From Planotetraspora kaengkrachanensis (GTDB lineage Bacteria > Actinomycetota > Actinomycetes > Streptosporangiales > Streptosporangiaceae), in NCBI RefSeq assembly GCF_016862895.1, contig NZ_BONV01000028.1, forward strand, positions 1 through 64,000: a stretch of 64,000 nt of DNA, read 5' to 3'. Position numbers and translations under genes: made by a program. The first letter of the stretch is position 1, and each line of letters opens with the position of its first letter. Shown piece by piece: positions 52,205 through 60,599 of the stretch. The notes under the pieces are model-generated. The model saw only the letters and a program-made list of their open reading frames with translations, did not search any database and was not told where the DNA came from.

Positions 52205-53032
52205 GTGAGTGATGTGGATACCGGTCTAGCGCCAGAAGACGGTCACGATACGTCACCCATCTGGGTCAGTGACCACACGTCGGAGCGTGCCCCGACAGCA
52301 CCTGACGCTCCAGCGTCTACCTACGCGCCCGTCGAGCGCGCGTCCGTCAAGAGCCTGCTTCAGCATCCCCGTTACCGCCACCTGCGTCTGCGTGTGCTGA
52401 TCGCGGCGGGTGCCGGCCTCGTCACGGGCGTTCTGCTGGCGAGCTGGCGGATCGGCGTAACCGTCGCGATCCTCGCGGCCGTGGCCGACACCGTCTACCG
52501 GGCCAGAACGGTCTCCTCGATCCCCGCGTGGAGGCGTGCCTCCGCGGCGGAGCGGCGCACGGAGGGCCAGCTCAAGAAGCTGGAGCGGAGCGGCTACCGG
52601 ACCCTGCACGCACGCGCCATCCCGGGCAGCGAGGCCCAGATCGACCATCTGGTCGTCGGCCCCACGGGCGTGTACGCGGTGGACTCCGAGAAATGGGACC
52701 GGAGGCTCCCGGTCCGGGTGCAGTCGCATCGCAAGCTCTTCCACGGGCCGTTCAATCGCAAGCCGAGGCTCGACGAGGCCCGGTGGGAGGCCACCCAGGC
52801 CAGCGACCTGATCAGCAAGGCGCTCGGCCGGGAGGTCACGGTCGTCCCGTCGCTCGCGATCTACGGCCCGGCGATCCCGTGGCGGATCCTCAACATCCGC
52901 GAGGTCGACGTCTTCTCCGGCAGCTTGGTCCGCAAGTGGATCACCAAGCGGGAGCGGTCGCTCACCACGGCGGAGGTCGAGTCGATCTACCGGGCCGCCG
53001 ACCGGGTCCTCCCGCCGCGCTATCCCGAGTAG
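52205..53032 (+). CDS. NERD-domain membrane protein
   Basis: A 275-residue protein: about 60 hydrophilic residues, two membrane helices (VLIAAGAGLVTGVLLASW and IGVTVAILAAVADTVY), then a NERD domain (RTEGQLKKLERSGYRTLHAR, then SEAQIDHLVVGPTGVYAVDS) with the Glu, Asp and Asp/Glu-x-Lys layout of nuclease-like folds (VDSEKW). Nuclease activity is inferred by the fold only. The start is GTG 52205 or 52214; TACGGT lies seven bases before the latter. Confidence 0.85.
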   Translation: MSDVDTGLAPEDGHDTSPIWVSDHTSERAPTAPDAPASTYAPVERASVKSLLQHPRYRHLRLRVLIAAGAGLVTGVLLASWRIGVTVAILAAVADTVYRARTVSSIPAWRRASAAERRTEGQLKKLERSGYRTLHARAIPGSEAQIDHLVVGPTGVYAVDSEKWDRRLPVRVQSHRKLFHGPFNRKPRLDEARWEATQASDLISKALGREVTVVPSLAIYGPAIPWRILNIREVDVFSGSLVRKWITKRERSLTTAEVESIYRAADRVLPPRYPE

Positions 53033-53074
53033 TGGACCAGGGGTCTCAGCAGTCGGGCGGGAGCCGTACCATTT

Positions 53075-53091
53075 GAAGACTCATAGTCTTC
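53075..53091. promoter_or_regulatory. Perfect palindrome in the ilvD leader
   Basis: GAAGACT (53075-53081), CAT, AGTCTTC (53085-53091) lies 16 bases before the ilvD start, overlapping the likely promoter end or 5' UTR. A dimeric repressor site or short hairpin is possible. Confidence 0.45.
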
Positions 53092-53107
53092 TGATGGGAG
53101 TCAGGCC

Positions 53108-54946
53108 ATGCCCGCCCTCAGGTCTCGTACGGTCACACACGGCAGGAACATGGCCGGTGCCCGGGCGCTGCTCCGGGCGACGGGCGTAGCGGGCGGCGAC
53201 TTCGGCAAACCGATCATCGCGGTGGCCAACAGCTTCACCCAGTTCGTCCCCGGCCATGTGCACCTGCGCGAGGTGGGCGACGTGGTGGCCGCGGCGGTCC
53301 GCGAGGCCGGCGCCATCCCGCGCGAGTTCAACACGATCGCGGTCGACGACGGCATCGCGATGGGCCACGGCGGCATGCTCTACTCGCTGCCGTCCCGCGA
53401 GCTGATCGCGGACGCGGTCGAGTACATGGTCAACGCGCACTGTGCGGACGCCCTGATCTGCATCTCGAACTGCGACAAGATCACGCCGGGCATGTTGCTC
53501 GCCGCCTTCCGGCTGAACATCCCGACGGTCTTCGTCTCCGGCGGGCCCATGGAGGCCGGCAAGACCCCCGGCCGCAAGCTCGACCTGATCGACCCGATGA
53601 TCGCCGCTGCCGACGACAGCGTGTCCGACGCCGAGCTGCTGGAGATGGAGGAGAACGCCTGCCCGACCTGCGGGTCCTGCAGCGGGATGTTCACCGCCAA
53701 CTCGATGAACTGCCTCACCGAGGCGATCGGGCTGGCCCTGCCCGGCAACGGGACCACGCTGGCCACCCACACCGCCCGCAAGGCGCTGTTCGAGAAGGCC
53801 GGGCGCACGGTGGTCGAGATCACCAAGCGCTACTACGAGCAGGACGACGAGTCGGTCCTGCCGAGGAACATCGCCACCCACGACGCGTTCGAGAACGCCA
53901 TGGCCCTCGACGTGGCGATGGGCGGCTCGACCAACACGATCCTCCACCTGCTGGCGGCCGCCAGGGAGGCGGGGGTCGACTTCGGCCTCAAGGAGATCAA
54001 CGAGGTCTCGCTGCGCGTGCCGTGCCTGTGCAAGGTCGCGCCGGCCACCGCGAAGTACCACGTCGAGGACGTGCACCGGGCGGGCGGCATCCCCGGGATC
54101 CTCGGCGAGCTCGACCGGGCCGGGCTCCTGCAGCGCGGCGTGCACAGCATCCACTCCGCCACCCTCGGCGACCACCTGTCCCAGTGGGACCCCAAGTCGC
54201 CCGAGGTCACCGACGAGGCGATGGAGTTGTGGCACGCGGCGCCCGGCAACGTCCGCACGGTGAAGGCATACTCGCAGGACGCCCGCTGGGACTCCCTCGA
54301 CCTCGACCGGGCCGACGGCTGCATCCGCGACGCGGAGCACGCCTACACCCGTGACGGCGGCCTGGCCGTGCTGTACGGCAATATCGCCCCTGATGGCGCC
54401 ATCGTGAAGACGGCCGGCGTCGACGAGTCGATCTGGCGGTTCTCCGGCCCCGCCGTCGTGTTCGAGTCCCAGGAGGATGCCGTCGACGGCATCCTGGGCG
54501 GCAGGGTCAAGGCCGGCGACGTGGTCGTCATCCGCTACGAGGGGCCCAAGGGCGGCCCCGGCATGCAGGAGATGCTCTACCCGACGAGCTTCCTCAAGGG
54601 CAAGGGCCTCGGCAAGGCGTGCGCCCTGGTCACGGACGGCCGGTTCTCCGGCGGGACGTCCGGCCTGTCCATCGGCCACGCCTCCCCCGAGGCGGCCGAG
54701 GGCGGCCTGATCGCCCTGGTGGAGGACGGCGACACCATCGAGATCGACATTCCGGCCCGCTCCATGGAGCTGAAGGTGGCCGACGACGTGCTCGACGGAC
54801 GCAGGGAGAAGCTGCTGGCCGACCTCGGCGGCTACCGCCCGCGCGACAGGAACCGTCCGGTCTCGGTGGCGCTGCAGGCGTACGCGGCCATGACGACCTC
54901 GGCCTCCACCGGAGCCTCCCGAGACCTCTCGCAGCTGTCCCGCTGA
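53108..54946 (+). CDS. ilvD: Dihydroxy-acid dehydratase
   Basis: Fe-S enzyme of valine, leucine and isoleucine synthesis that dehydrates dihydroxyacids to 2-oxoacids. The 612-residue protein has cluster Cys in [13 protein letters not shown] and [20 protein letters not shown], and the C-terminal signature [15 protein letters not shown]. The start is ATG 53108, with GGGAG upstream. It stands alone, with its own terminator and a palindrome in its leader. Confidence 0.96.
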   Translation: MPALRSRTVTHGRNMAGARALLRATGVAGGDFGKPIIAVANSFTQFVPGHVHLREVGDVVAAAVREAGAIPREFNTIAVDDGIAMGHGGMLYSLPSRELIADAVEYMVNAHCADALICISNCDKITPGMLLAAFRLNIPTVFVSGGPMEAGKTPGRKLDLIDPMIAAADDSVSDAELLEMEENACPTCGSCSGMFTANSMNCLTEAIGLALPGNGTTLATHTARKALFEKAGRTVVEITKRYYEQDDESVLPRNIATHDAFENAMALDVAMGGSTNTILHLLAAAREAGVDFGLKEINEVSLRVPCLCKVAPATAKYHVEDVHRAGGIPGILGELDRAGLLQRGVHSIHSATLGDHLSQWDPKSPEVTDEAMELWHAAPGNVRTVKAYSQDARWDSLDLDRADGCIRDAEHAYTRDGGLAVLYGNIAPDGAIVKTAGVDESIWRFSGPAVVFESQEDAVDGILGGRVKAGDVVVIRYEGPKGGPGMQEMLYPTSFLKGKGLGKACALVTDGRFSGGTSGLSIGHASPEAAEGGLIALVEDGDTIEIDIPARSMELKVADDVLDGRREKLLADLGGYRPRDRNRPVSVALQAYAAMTTSASTGASRDLSQLSR

Positions 54947-54955
54947 CGAAGGATC

Positions 54956-54986
54956 GTCTCGCCGGCCGCACACCGGCCGGCGAGAC
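54956..54986 (+). terminator. ilvD terminator hairpin
   Basis: GTCTCGCCGGCCG (54956-54968) and CGGCCGGCGAGAC (54974-54986) form a perfect 13-bp stem, ten bases past the stop. Confidence 0.78.
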
Positions 54987-55111
54987 GGCTCCGTGGACGG
55001 GAGAGACAGTTCGCCGTCGGGCCTGTCTGATGCTCTTCCGGGGTGCGAAACCCCTGCAGATTGCGATAGTTCGTTCGGAAAAATGTCGGTGCCGGACGTT
55101 ATCGTCAAGGT

Positions 55112-55594
55112 ATGGCCAACGTCACAAGGCACCCGGCACCGCTGACGACCGCTGAACTCGCCGCCCTGGCCCTGTCCCTCGCACATCTGGGGGCCGGGCC
55201 GCAGTCCGTGACCGCCCGTCGCGGGCTCCGTCACGCGTTCGAACACCTCGACCTGGACGACGACGTCATCGCGACCACCCTGTCGACCCTCACCACGCCG
55301 CTGCCGCCCGACGTCGCCCGGCGCGCCAGGGCCGTGGCGAACGCGATCACCGCACGGCTGGTGATCCGCCTGCAGTACCTCGACGCCGGCGGCCGGCTCA
55401 CCGTCCGCGACGTCGAGCCGGTGACCTGCCTGGTCCACCGTGATCACTGGTACCTGGTGGGCTGGTGCCGGATGCGCCGGGGGATCCGCGCCTTCCGCTT
55501 CGACCGGATCGTCTCGGTCGAGCCGACGGACGTGCCGGCCCGGCCGCATCTGGCCGAGCGCTATCTGCCCTTCCAGCGCCGCGCCGCGGCCTGA
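55112..55594 (+). CDS. WYL-domain protein without HTH
   Basis: A 160-residue protein made mostly of a WYL domain: LVIRLQYLDAGGRLTVRDVE, VHRDHWYLVGWCRMRRGIRA, FRFDRIVSVEPT. The helix-turn-helix found in YafY-like regulators is absent; the first 60 residues are alanine-rich helices (TTAELAALALSLAHLGAG). WYL domains sense ligands, often nucleic acids or second messengers. The start is ATG 55112; TATCGT lies six bases upstream, fitting a leaderless mRNA. Confidence 0.83.
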   Translation: MANVTRHPAPLTTAELAALALSLAHLGAGPQSVTARRGLRHAFEHLDLDDDVIATTLSTLTTPLPPDVARRARAVANAITARLVIRLQYLDAGGRLTVRDVEPVTCLVHRDHWYLVGWCRMRRGIRAFRFDRIVSVEPTDVPARPHLAERYLPFQRRAAA

Positions 55595-55650
55595 GGGCCG
55601 GCGAAGGCCGAACCGCCACGGCCCGGCCGCGGCATCAGGCCAGGCAAGGC

Positions 55651-55673
55651 CAGGTCAGGTCAGGTCAGGTCAG
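55651..55673. repeat. (CAGGT)4 tandem repeat
   Basis: Four CAGGT units plus CAG run into the stop codon of the FmdB-type gene. The last unit overlaps the stop complement (TCA, 55670-55672), so unit changes would alter only the 3' UTR. Confidence 0.7.
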
Positions 55674-55879
55674 CCGCAGCAGCCGCCGCCGCAACAACCG
55701 CCGCCCGACGCGGCGCGAGGAGCGGCGGCGGCCGTACCGGTGACCGCGACCGTGGACAGCAGTTTCACGGTGTCGTCGTGTCCCGACGGGCAGGCCGCCG
55801 GGGCGTTGGCCTCGGCCATCGGCCGGTTGAGCTCGAACGTCGATCCGCAGGCGCGGCAGCGGTAGTCGTAGCGCGGCAT
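55670..55879 (-). CDS. FmdB-type zinc-ribbon protein with Cys-rich tail
   Basis: A 69-residue protein: PRYDYRCRACGSTFELNRPM is the FmdB zinc ribbon start (first CxxC), one more Cys follows in AACPSGHDD, and the tail GGGCCGGGCCG adds four cysteines. FmdB-type proteins are of unknown role; the tail could bind metal. The start is ATG 55879 with TACCCT six bases upstream, so it may have its own leaderless transcript although it also follows HNH-GNAT by 26 bases. Confidence 0.85.
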   Translation of the reverse strand: MPRYDYRCRACGSTFELNRPMAEANAPAACPSGHDDTVKLLSTVAVTGTAAAAPRAASGGGCCGGGCCG

Positions 55880-55905
55880 GCACTCAGGGTACGGCTCGCC
55901 CGCTC

Positions 55906-56721
55906 CTAGTCGAAACGGATCGAGGCGTAGTCCTCGACCGGCCGGTAGCCGAGGTTCTGATAGATCGAGTTGGACGTGGCGTTGTCCAGGTCGGTGAACA
56001 GCAGGACCTCTTCGGCGCCGTCCTCGAGCGCCTTGGCGGTGACCGCGTGCGTCACGGCCGAGCCGTACCCGCGCCGCCGCAGCTCCGGCGGCGTGTAGAC
56101 GGGCCCGATCCGGGACATCCCGGCGATGGGCGAGGACACGCCGGCCAGCGCGACCAGGCGGTCGCCGTCCTCCCACCAGATCAGCTCCTCGCGGTTGATC
56201 CGGGCCGAGACCACCGGCGTGGGGTCGGCCTCGACGTCCACGTCGGCCTCCTCCTGGAAGGCCACGAACCACCGCACGGCCTCAGGGAGATCGGCGGCGA
56301 CAGCCGTACGGGGCTTGCCGGGGACGGCGCAGGGCGCGAGGGAACCGAGCCGGTAGAGGCGCTCGGAGCGGCGGCCGGTCTCGGGCCGCCACCATTCCCG
56401 TGCGAACGCCTCCACCTGGGCGAGCGGCCCGCCGGCCGCCGCGATCGATCGGTCGAGCTCGATGAGACCCGCGGCCAGAGACGGCAGGCTCTCGAGCGGG
56501 ACGACGCCGAGGAGCAGGGGGTAGGGCGGGGTGTGGATCATCGCTCCGGCGACGGAGTCGTCGTCGGTGAGCCGGCCCAGCAGCGGATCCTCCGCGAACT
56601 GGCCGCTCCGCAACCCCCGCAGCACGGTCAGCGGGACCGTGTTGCGGACGGGGTCGCGAAGCAGCCAGGACTCGGCCGCCGCCGCGAACTCTTCGGCGTC
56701 GGCGGTGAAGATCCAGTTCAT
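55906..56721 (-). CDS. GNAT-family acetyltransferase
   Basis: A 271-residue protein. The C-terminal GNAT domain has IGPVYTPPELRRRGYGSAVT (acetyl-CoA loop) and LFTDLDNATSNSIYQNLGYR; the N-terminal half is an FR47-like extension. The substrate is unknown. It lies between the HNH gene (7 bases) and the FmdB-type gene on one strand. Confidence 0.87.
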   Translation of the reverse strand: MNWIFTADAEEFAAAAESWLLRDPVRNTVPLTVLRGLRSGQFAEDPLLGRLTDDDSVAGAMIHTPPYPLLLGVVPLESLPSLAAGLIELDRSIAAAGGPLAQVEAFAREWWRPETGRRSERLYRLGSLAPCAVPGKPRTAVAADLPEAVRWFVAFQEEADVDVEADPTPVVSARINREELIWWEDGDRLVALAGVSSPIAGMSRIGPVYTPPELRRRGYGSAVTHAVTAKALEDGAEEVLLFTDLDNATSNSIYQNLGYRPVEDYASIRFD

Positions 56722-56728
56722 CCGGCCG

Positions 56729-57238
56729 TCATGCCGCGGATTCCGTCAGGTAGGGCGCCCACTGGGGGTCTCCGTCGAGCTGCGCGCCGATGAGCCGCCA
56801 GTGGACGCCGTGTGGCACCACCGGGGCGACGCGAAGAGTCCACCCCAGGTCCTCCAGCAGTCTGTCGGCCTTGCTGTGATTGCACGGCATGCAGGATGCG
56901 ACGCAGTTCTCCCAGGTGTGCGGGCCTCCCTTGGAACGCGGAATGACGTGGTCGATGGTCTCGGCCCGCTGCCCGCAGTAGGCGCAGCGGAAATCGTCAC
57001 GGCGCATCAGTGCAGCGCGCGTGAGCGGGATCCGGGACCGGTAGGGGATTCGAACGTATCGGCGAAGCCGGATCACCGACGGGACGTCGAGCGTGCGGGT
57101 GGCCGAGCGGAGCACCGCGCCCCGCCCGTCACGATGCACGACCTCCGCCTTCTCCCTCAGCACCAGGATGACGGCCCGGTGCAGAGCGAGCGTGGTGAGC
57201 GGCTCGTAGGTGGCATTGAGAAGTAGGACTTGGCGCAT
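56729..57238 (-). CDS. HNH endonuclease family protein
   Basis: A 169-residue protein of the actinobacterial HNH group: QVLLLNATYEPLTTLALHRA at the start and a C-terminal HNH motif (FRCAYCGQRAETIDHVIPRS, then WENCVASCMPCNHSKAD) with two CxxC zinc knuckles. It is a chromosomal gene found in most actinomycetes; the target is unknown. The start is ATG 57238, with GGAGG upstream. Confidence 0.9.
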   Translation of the reverse strand: MRQVLLLNATYEPLTTLALHRAVILVLREKAEVVHRDGRGAVLRSATRTLDVPSVIRLRRYVRIPYRSRIPLTRAALMRRDDFRCAYCGQRAETIDHVIPRSKGGPHTWENCVASCMPCNHSKADRLLEDLGWTLRVAPVVPHGVHWRLIGAQLDGDPQWAPYLTESAA

Positions 57239-57614
57239 CAGCCGGCCTCCACAGCTATCTCAGAAGTCGGCGTGGAACAGCCTGGCGTGACCGTCTCCCA
57301 CGTCGGCACCGGATAGCCGGGGACTCGAGTCACCGGCACGGCTGCGCGCCCTGGTTGTGGGCCCACCTGTTGGGACCCGGATGCATCCGTCACAAGGACC
57401 TCCGCCGGACGGTCCAGCGGATGGTCACCACGGCACCGCCCTTACCAAAGTGTGGCCTTTGGAGCGGCCATTCCGCCACCCCATAACCTGGCAGGGAGCT
57501 GACGACTGGGACGCCTGATGTCTGTTATGCCCAGACTGGCGTCCCTTTACTCCCGTCTTGGCCGGGTGAGGACGGGTGTACGCTCCAGGCCGCCCACTGC
57601 TTTAAAGTGCGAGC
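57239..57614. other. 376-bp divergent intergenic region
   Basis: Lies between HNH and the prolyl oligopeptidase. It contains the structured hairpin at 57508-57545 and, at its end, the TAAAGT box of the leaderless downstream gene. No small gene is convincing. Confidence 0.5.
57508..57545 (+). terminator. Two-tier hairpin of unknown role
   Basis: GGGACGCC (57508-57515) pairs with GGCGTCCC (57538-57545), and inside it GTCTG (57520-57524) pairs with CAGAC (57532-57536); TTTA follows. It looks like an intrinsic terminator, but no plus-strand gene lies upstream, so a small RNA end is possible. Confidence 0.4.
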
Positions 57615-59687
57615 ATGACCCGACAGCCCTACCCGTTCGCGCACCGTGACGACATCGTCGACGACCTGCACGGGACTCCGGTCCCGGATCCGTACCGGTG
57701 GCTGGAGGACCCGGACGACCCCGCGGCCAAGGAGTGGCTGGACGCGCAGGACGCGCTGTTCAAGAGCACCGGCCTGCCCGGTCGCGACCACCTGCGCGAC
57801 CGCGTCGCCGCGCTGCTGAAGTCCGGTTCGATCGGGACGCCCGTGTGGCGCGGCGAGCGGCGCTTCTTCACCCGCCGGACTCCCGATCAGGAGCATCCGG
57901 TCCTCTACGTCGGCGACGCCCAGGGCGAGCGGGTGCTGCTCGATCCCACCGTCCTCGACCCGAACGGCCTCACCACGCTGGACGCCTACCAGCCCGACAA
58001 GGAGGGCCGCCGGCTGGCGTACCAGATCTCGGTGGGCGGCGACGAGGAGTCGATGCTCTACGTGATCGACGTCGCCGACGGAACGGTGATCGAGGGCCCG
58101 ATCGACCGGTGCCGCTACTCCCCCATCGCGTGGCTGCCCGGTGGCGAGGCGTTCTACTACGTCCGCAAGCTGGCGCCCTCCGCCGTACCCGAGGGCGAGG
58201 AGCAGTTCCACCGCCGCGTCTACCTCCACCAGGTCGGGCAGTCCCCCGACGACGACGTGATGATCTTCGGTGACGGCCTGGAGAAGACCAACTACTACGG
58301 CGTCTCGGTGTCGCGTGACGGCCGGTGGTTGTCGGTCTCCGCGTCACGCGGCACGGCCCCGCGCAACGACCTGTGGGTCGCCGACCTCGCGGCGTCGCCG
58401 GCCGAGGCTCCGGAACTGGTCACCGTCCAGCAGGACGTGGACGCCCAGACCGGGCTGCTGTTCGGCCGGGACGGCAGGCTCTACGTCTTCACCGACCTCG
58501 ACGCCCCGCGCGGCAGGGTCTGCGTGACGTCCCCCGAGACGCCCACGCGCGAGCACTGGCGGGATCTGATCCCCGAGGACGCCGAGGCCGTGCTTTCTGA
58601 CTTCGCCGTCCTCGACGAGACCGACGAGCCCGTCATGCTCGTCGGCTGGACCAGGCACGCGATCTCCGAGATCTCCATCCACGCGTTGGAGAGCGGCGAG
58701 CGGATCGGGCAGGTCCCGGTGCCCGGACTGGGCTCCATCGGCGGCATCGTCGAGCGTCCCGAGGGTGGCCACGAGGCCTGGTTCAGCTACACGGACAACG
58801 TCACCCCCACCGCCGTCTACCGGTTCGACGTGCTGACCGGCGAGACGACCCTCTGGGAGGCTCCCCCCGGCGCGGTCGAGGTGCCGCAGGTGCGCACGGA
58901 GCAGGTGGTCTACCGCTCCAAGGACGGCACCGAGGTCCACATGCTCGTCGTCTCCCGCGAGGGCTCGGGGCCCCGGCCCACCATCCTGTACGGCTACGGC
59001 GGCTTCGGGATCTCGCTGACTCCGGGATTCTCCGCCTCCACGCTCGCCTGGGTCGAGGCCGGCGGCGTGTACGCCATCGCGCAGCTTCGCGGCGGCGGCG
59101 AGGAAGGTGAGCGCTGGCATCGGGCCGGCATGCTGGGCAACAAGCAGAACGTCTTCGACGACCTTCACGCGGCGGCCGAGCATCTGATCGCGACGGGCGT
59201 GACCAGCGCCGACCGGCTCGCGATCTCCGGCGGCTCCAACGGCGGCCTTCTCGTCGGCGCGGCCCTGACCCAGCGGCCCGACCTGTACGCGGCCGTAGTG
59301 TGCTCGGCCCCGCTGCTCGACATGATCCGCTACGAGAAGTTCGGCCTCGGCGCGACCTGGAACGTCGAATACGGCTCGGCCGACGTGCCCGAGGAGTTCG
59401 GCTGGTTGTGGGGGTACTCCCCCTACCACCGGGTCCGCGAGGGCGTGTCCTACCCGGCCACGTTGTTCACGGTCTTCGCCTCGGACACCCGGGTGCATCC
59501 GCTGCACGCCTGGAAGATGGCGGCGGCTCTCCAGCACGCTCAGGCAGGCGACCGCCCGATTCTCCTGCGCAACGAGACCGAGGTCGGCCACGGCGCCCGC
59601 GCGGTGAGCAAGTCCGTCGAGCTCGCGGCCGACCAGCTTTCCTTCCTGGCCCTCCACACGGGCCTGGAGGTCAGCGCGGGAAGATGA
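57615..59687 (+). CDS. Prolyl oligopeptidase family serine peptidase (S9)
   Basis: A 690-residue cytosolic peptidase cleaving short peptides after Pro or similar residues. The N-terminal segment PYPFAHRDDIVDDLHGTPVP leads into a seven-blade propeller, and the C-terminal alpha/beta hydrolase has Ser in ISGGSNGGLLVG and His in ETEVGHGARAVS. The start is ATG 57615; TAAAGT is exactly six bases upstream, indicating a leaderless transcript. Its 3' end overlaps purU by 17 bases, tail to tail. Confidence 0.94.
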   Translation: MTRQPYPFAHRDDIVDDLHGTPVPDPYRWLEDPDDPAAKEWLDAQDALFKSTGLPGRDHLRDRVAALLKSGSIGTPVWRGERRFFTRRTPDQEHPVLYVGDAQGERVLLDPTVLDPNGLTTLDAYQPDKEGRRLAYQISVGGDEESMLYVIDVADGTVIEGPIDRCRYSPIAWLPGGEAFYYVRKLAPSAVPEGEEQFHRRVYLHQVGQSPDDDVMIFGDGLEKTNYYGVSVSRDGRWLSVSASRGTAPRNDLWVADLAASPAEAPELVTVQQDVDAQTGLLFGRDGRLYVFTDLDAPRGRVCVTSPETPTREHWRDLIPEDAEAVLSDFAVLDETDEPVMLVGWTRHAISEISIHALESGERIGQVPVPGLGSIGGIVERPEGGHEAWFSYTDNVTPTAVYRFDVLTGETTLWEAPPGAVEVPQVRTEQVVYRSKDGTEVHMLVVSREGSGPRPTILYGYGGFGISLTPGFSASTLAWVEAGGVYAIAQLRGGGEEGERWHRAGMLGNKQNVFDDLHAAAEHLIATGVTSADRLAISGGSNGGLLVGAALTQRPDLYAAVVCSAPLLDMIRYEKFGLGATWNVEYGSADVPEEFGWLWGYSPYHRVREGVSYPATLFTVFASDTRVHPLHAWKMAAALQHAQAGDRPILLRNETEVGHGARAVSKSVELAADQLSFLALHTGLEVSAGR

Positions 59688-60519
59688 CCGTCTTGTGGCC
59701 GTCGAGCAGCACGCGGTGCTCCGCGTGCCAGCCGACGGCCTTGGCCAGGGCCCGGCTCTCGACGTCGCGGCCCATCGCCACGAGGTCGTCCGGGGAGTGC
59801 GTGTGGTTCACCCGGGCGACCTCCTGCTCGATGATCGGCCCCTCGTCGAGGTCCGAGGTCACGTAGTGGGCGGTCGCACCGATCAGCTTGACGCCTCGCG
59901 CGTGCGCCTGGTGGTACGGCTTGGCGCCCTTGAACGACGGCAGGAACGAGTGGTGGATGTTGATCATCCGCCCGGCGAGCTTCGCGCACACGTCGTCGGA
60001 CAGCACCTGCATGTAGCGGGCGAGCACGACGACGTCGGCCTGGTAGTGGTCGACCAGGGTGAGGATCTCCGCCTCCTGCTTCGCCCGGGTGTCGGGCGTG
60101 ACCGGCAGATGGTGGTAGTCGACGCCGTACGACTGGGTCAGCGGCCGCAGGTCCGGGTGGTTGGAGGCCACCCCGACGATGTCGACGGCCAGCAGACCTG
60201 AGCGCACCCGATACAGAAGATCGTTGAGGCAGTGGTCGAACTTGCTGACCAGCACCAGCGCCCTCGTCTTCACGGCCCGGTCGAACAGCTGGATTTCCAT
60301 GCCGAACTCCGGGGCGAGCGGGGCGAACGCCTCACGGAGCTCGTCCAGCCCCAGCCCGCTGACGAACTGCACGCGCATGAAGAATCGCCGCGCGATCGGA
60401 TCACCGAACTGCTGGCTCTCGGTGATATTGCAGTCATGCCCCGCCAGGATCCCGGAGACGGCGGCGACCACTCCGGGGCGGTCCGGGCAGGACAGGGTCA
60501 GCACATACTCAGCACTCAT
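59671..60519 (-). CDS. purU: Formyltetrahydrofolate deformylase
   Basis: Hydrolyses 10-formyl-THF to formate and THF, supplying formate for purine synthesis. The 282-residue protein has an N-terminal ACT domain (YVLTLSCPDRPGVVAAVSGI) and a formyltransferase-like domain with MINIHHSFLPSFKGAKPYHQ and DLDEGPIIEQ, holding the Asn, His and Asp catalytic set. It overlaps the peptidase gene tail to tail. Confidence 0.95.
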   Translation of the reverse strand: MSAEYVLTLSCPDRPGVVAAVSGILAGHDCNITESQQFGDPIARRFFMRVQFVSGLGLDELREAFAPLAPEFGMEIQLFDRAVKTRALVLVSKFDHCLNDLLYRVRSGLLAVDIVGVASNHPDLRPLTQSYGVDYHHLPVTPDTRAKQEAEILTLVDHYQADVVVLARYMQVLSDDVCAKLAGRMINIHHSFLPSFKGAKPYHQAHARGVKLIGATAHYVTSDLDEGPIIEQEVARVNHTHSPDDLVAMGRDVESRALAKAVGWHAEHRVLLDGHKTVIFPR

Positions 60520-60599
60520 GCGTCAGTCCTCGGCGAGGGGTGCGTTACGACGCGACCCAGCCTAGGGGTACGGCTCGCGCAGGCCGGGAGTGACCTTGG

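Noticed and set aside
55651-55673. CAGGT repeats as a phase-variation switch
   Set aside because: The repeats lie at and beyond the stop codon of the FmdB-type gene, so unit changes would not alter the reading frame.
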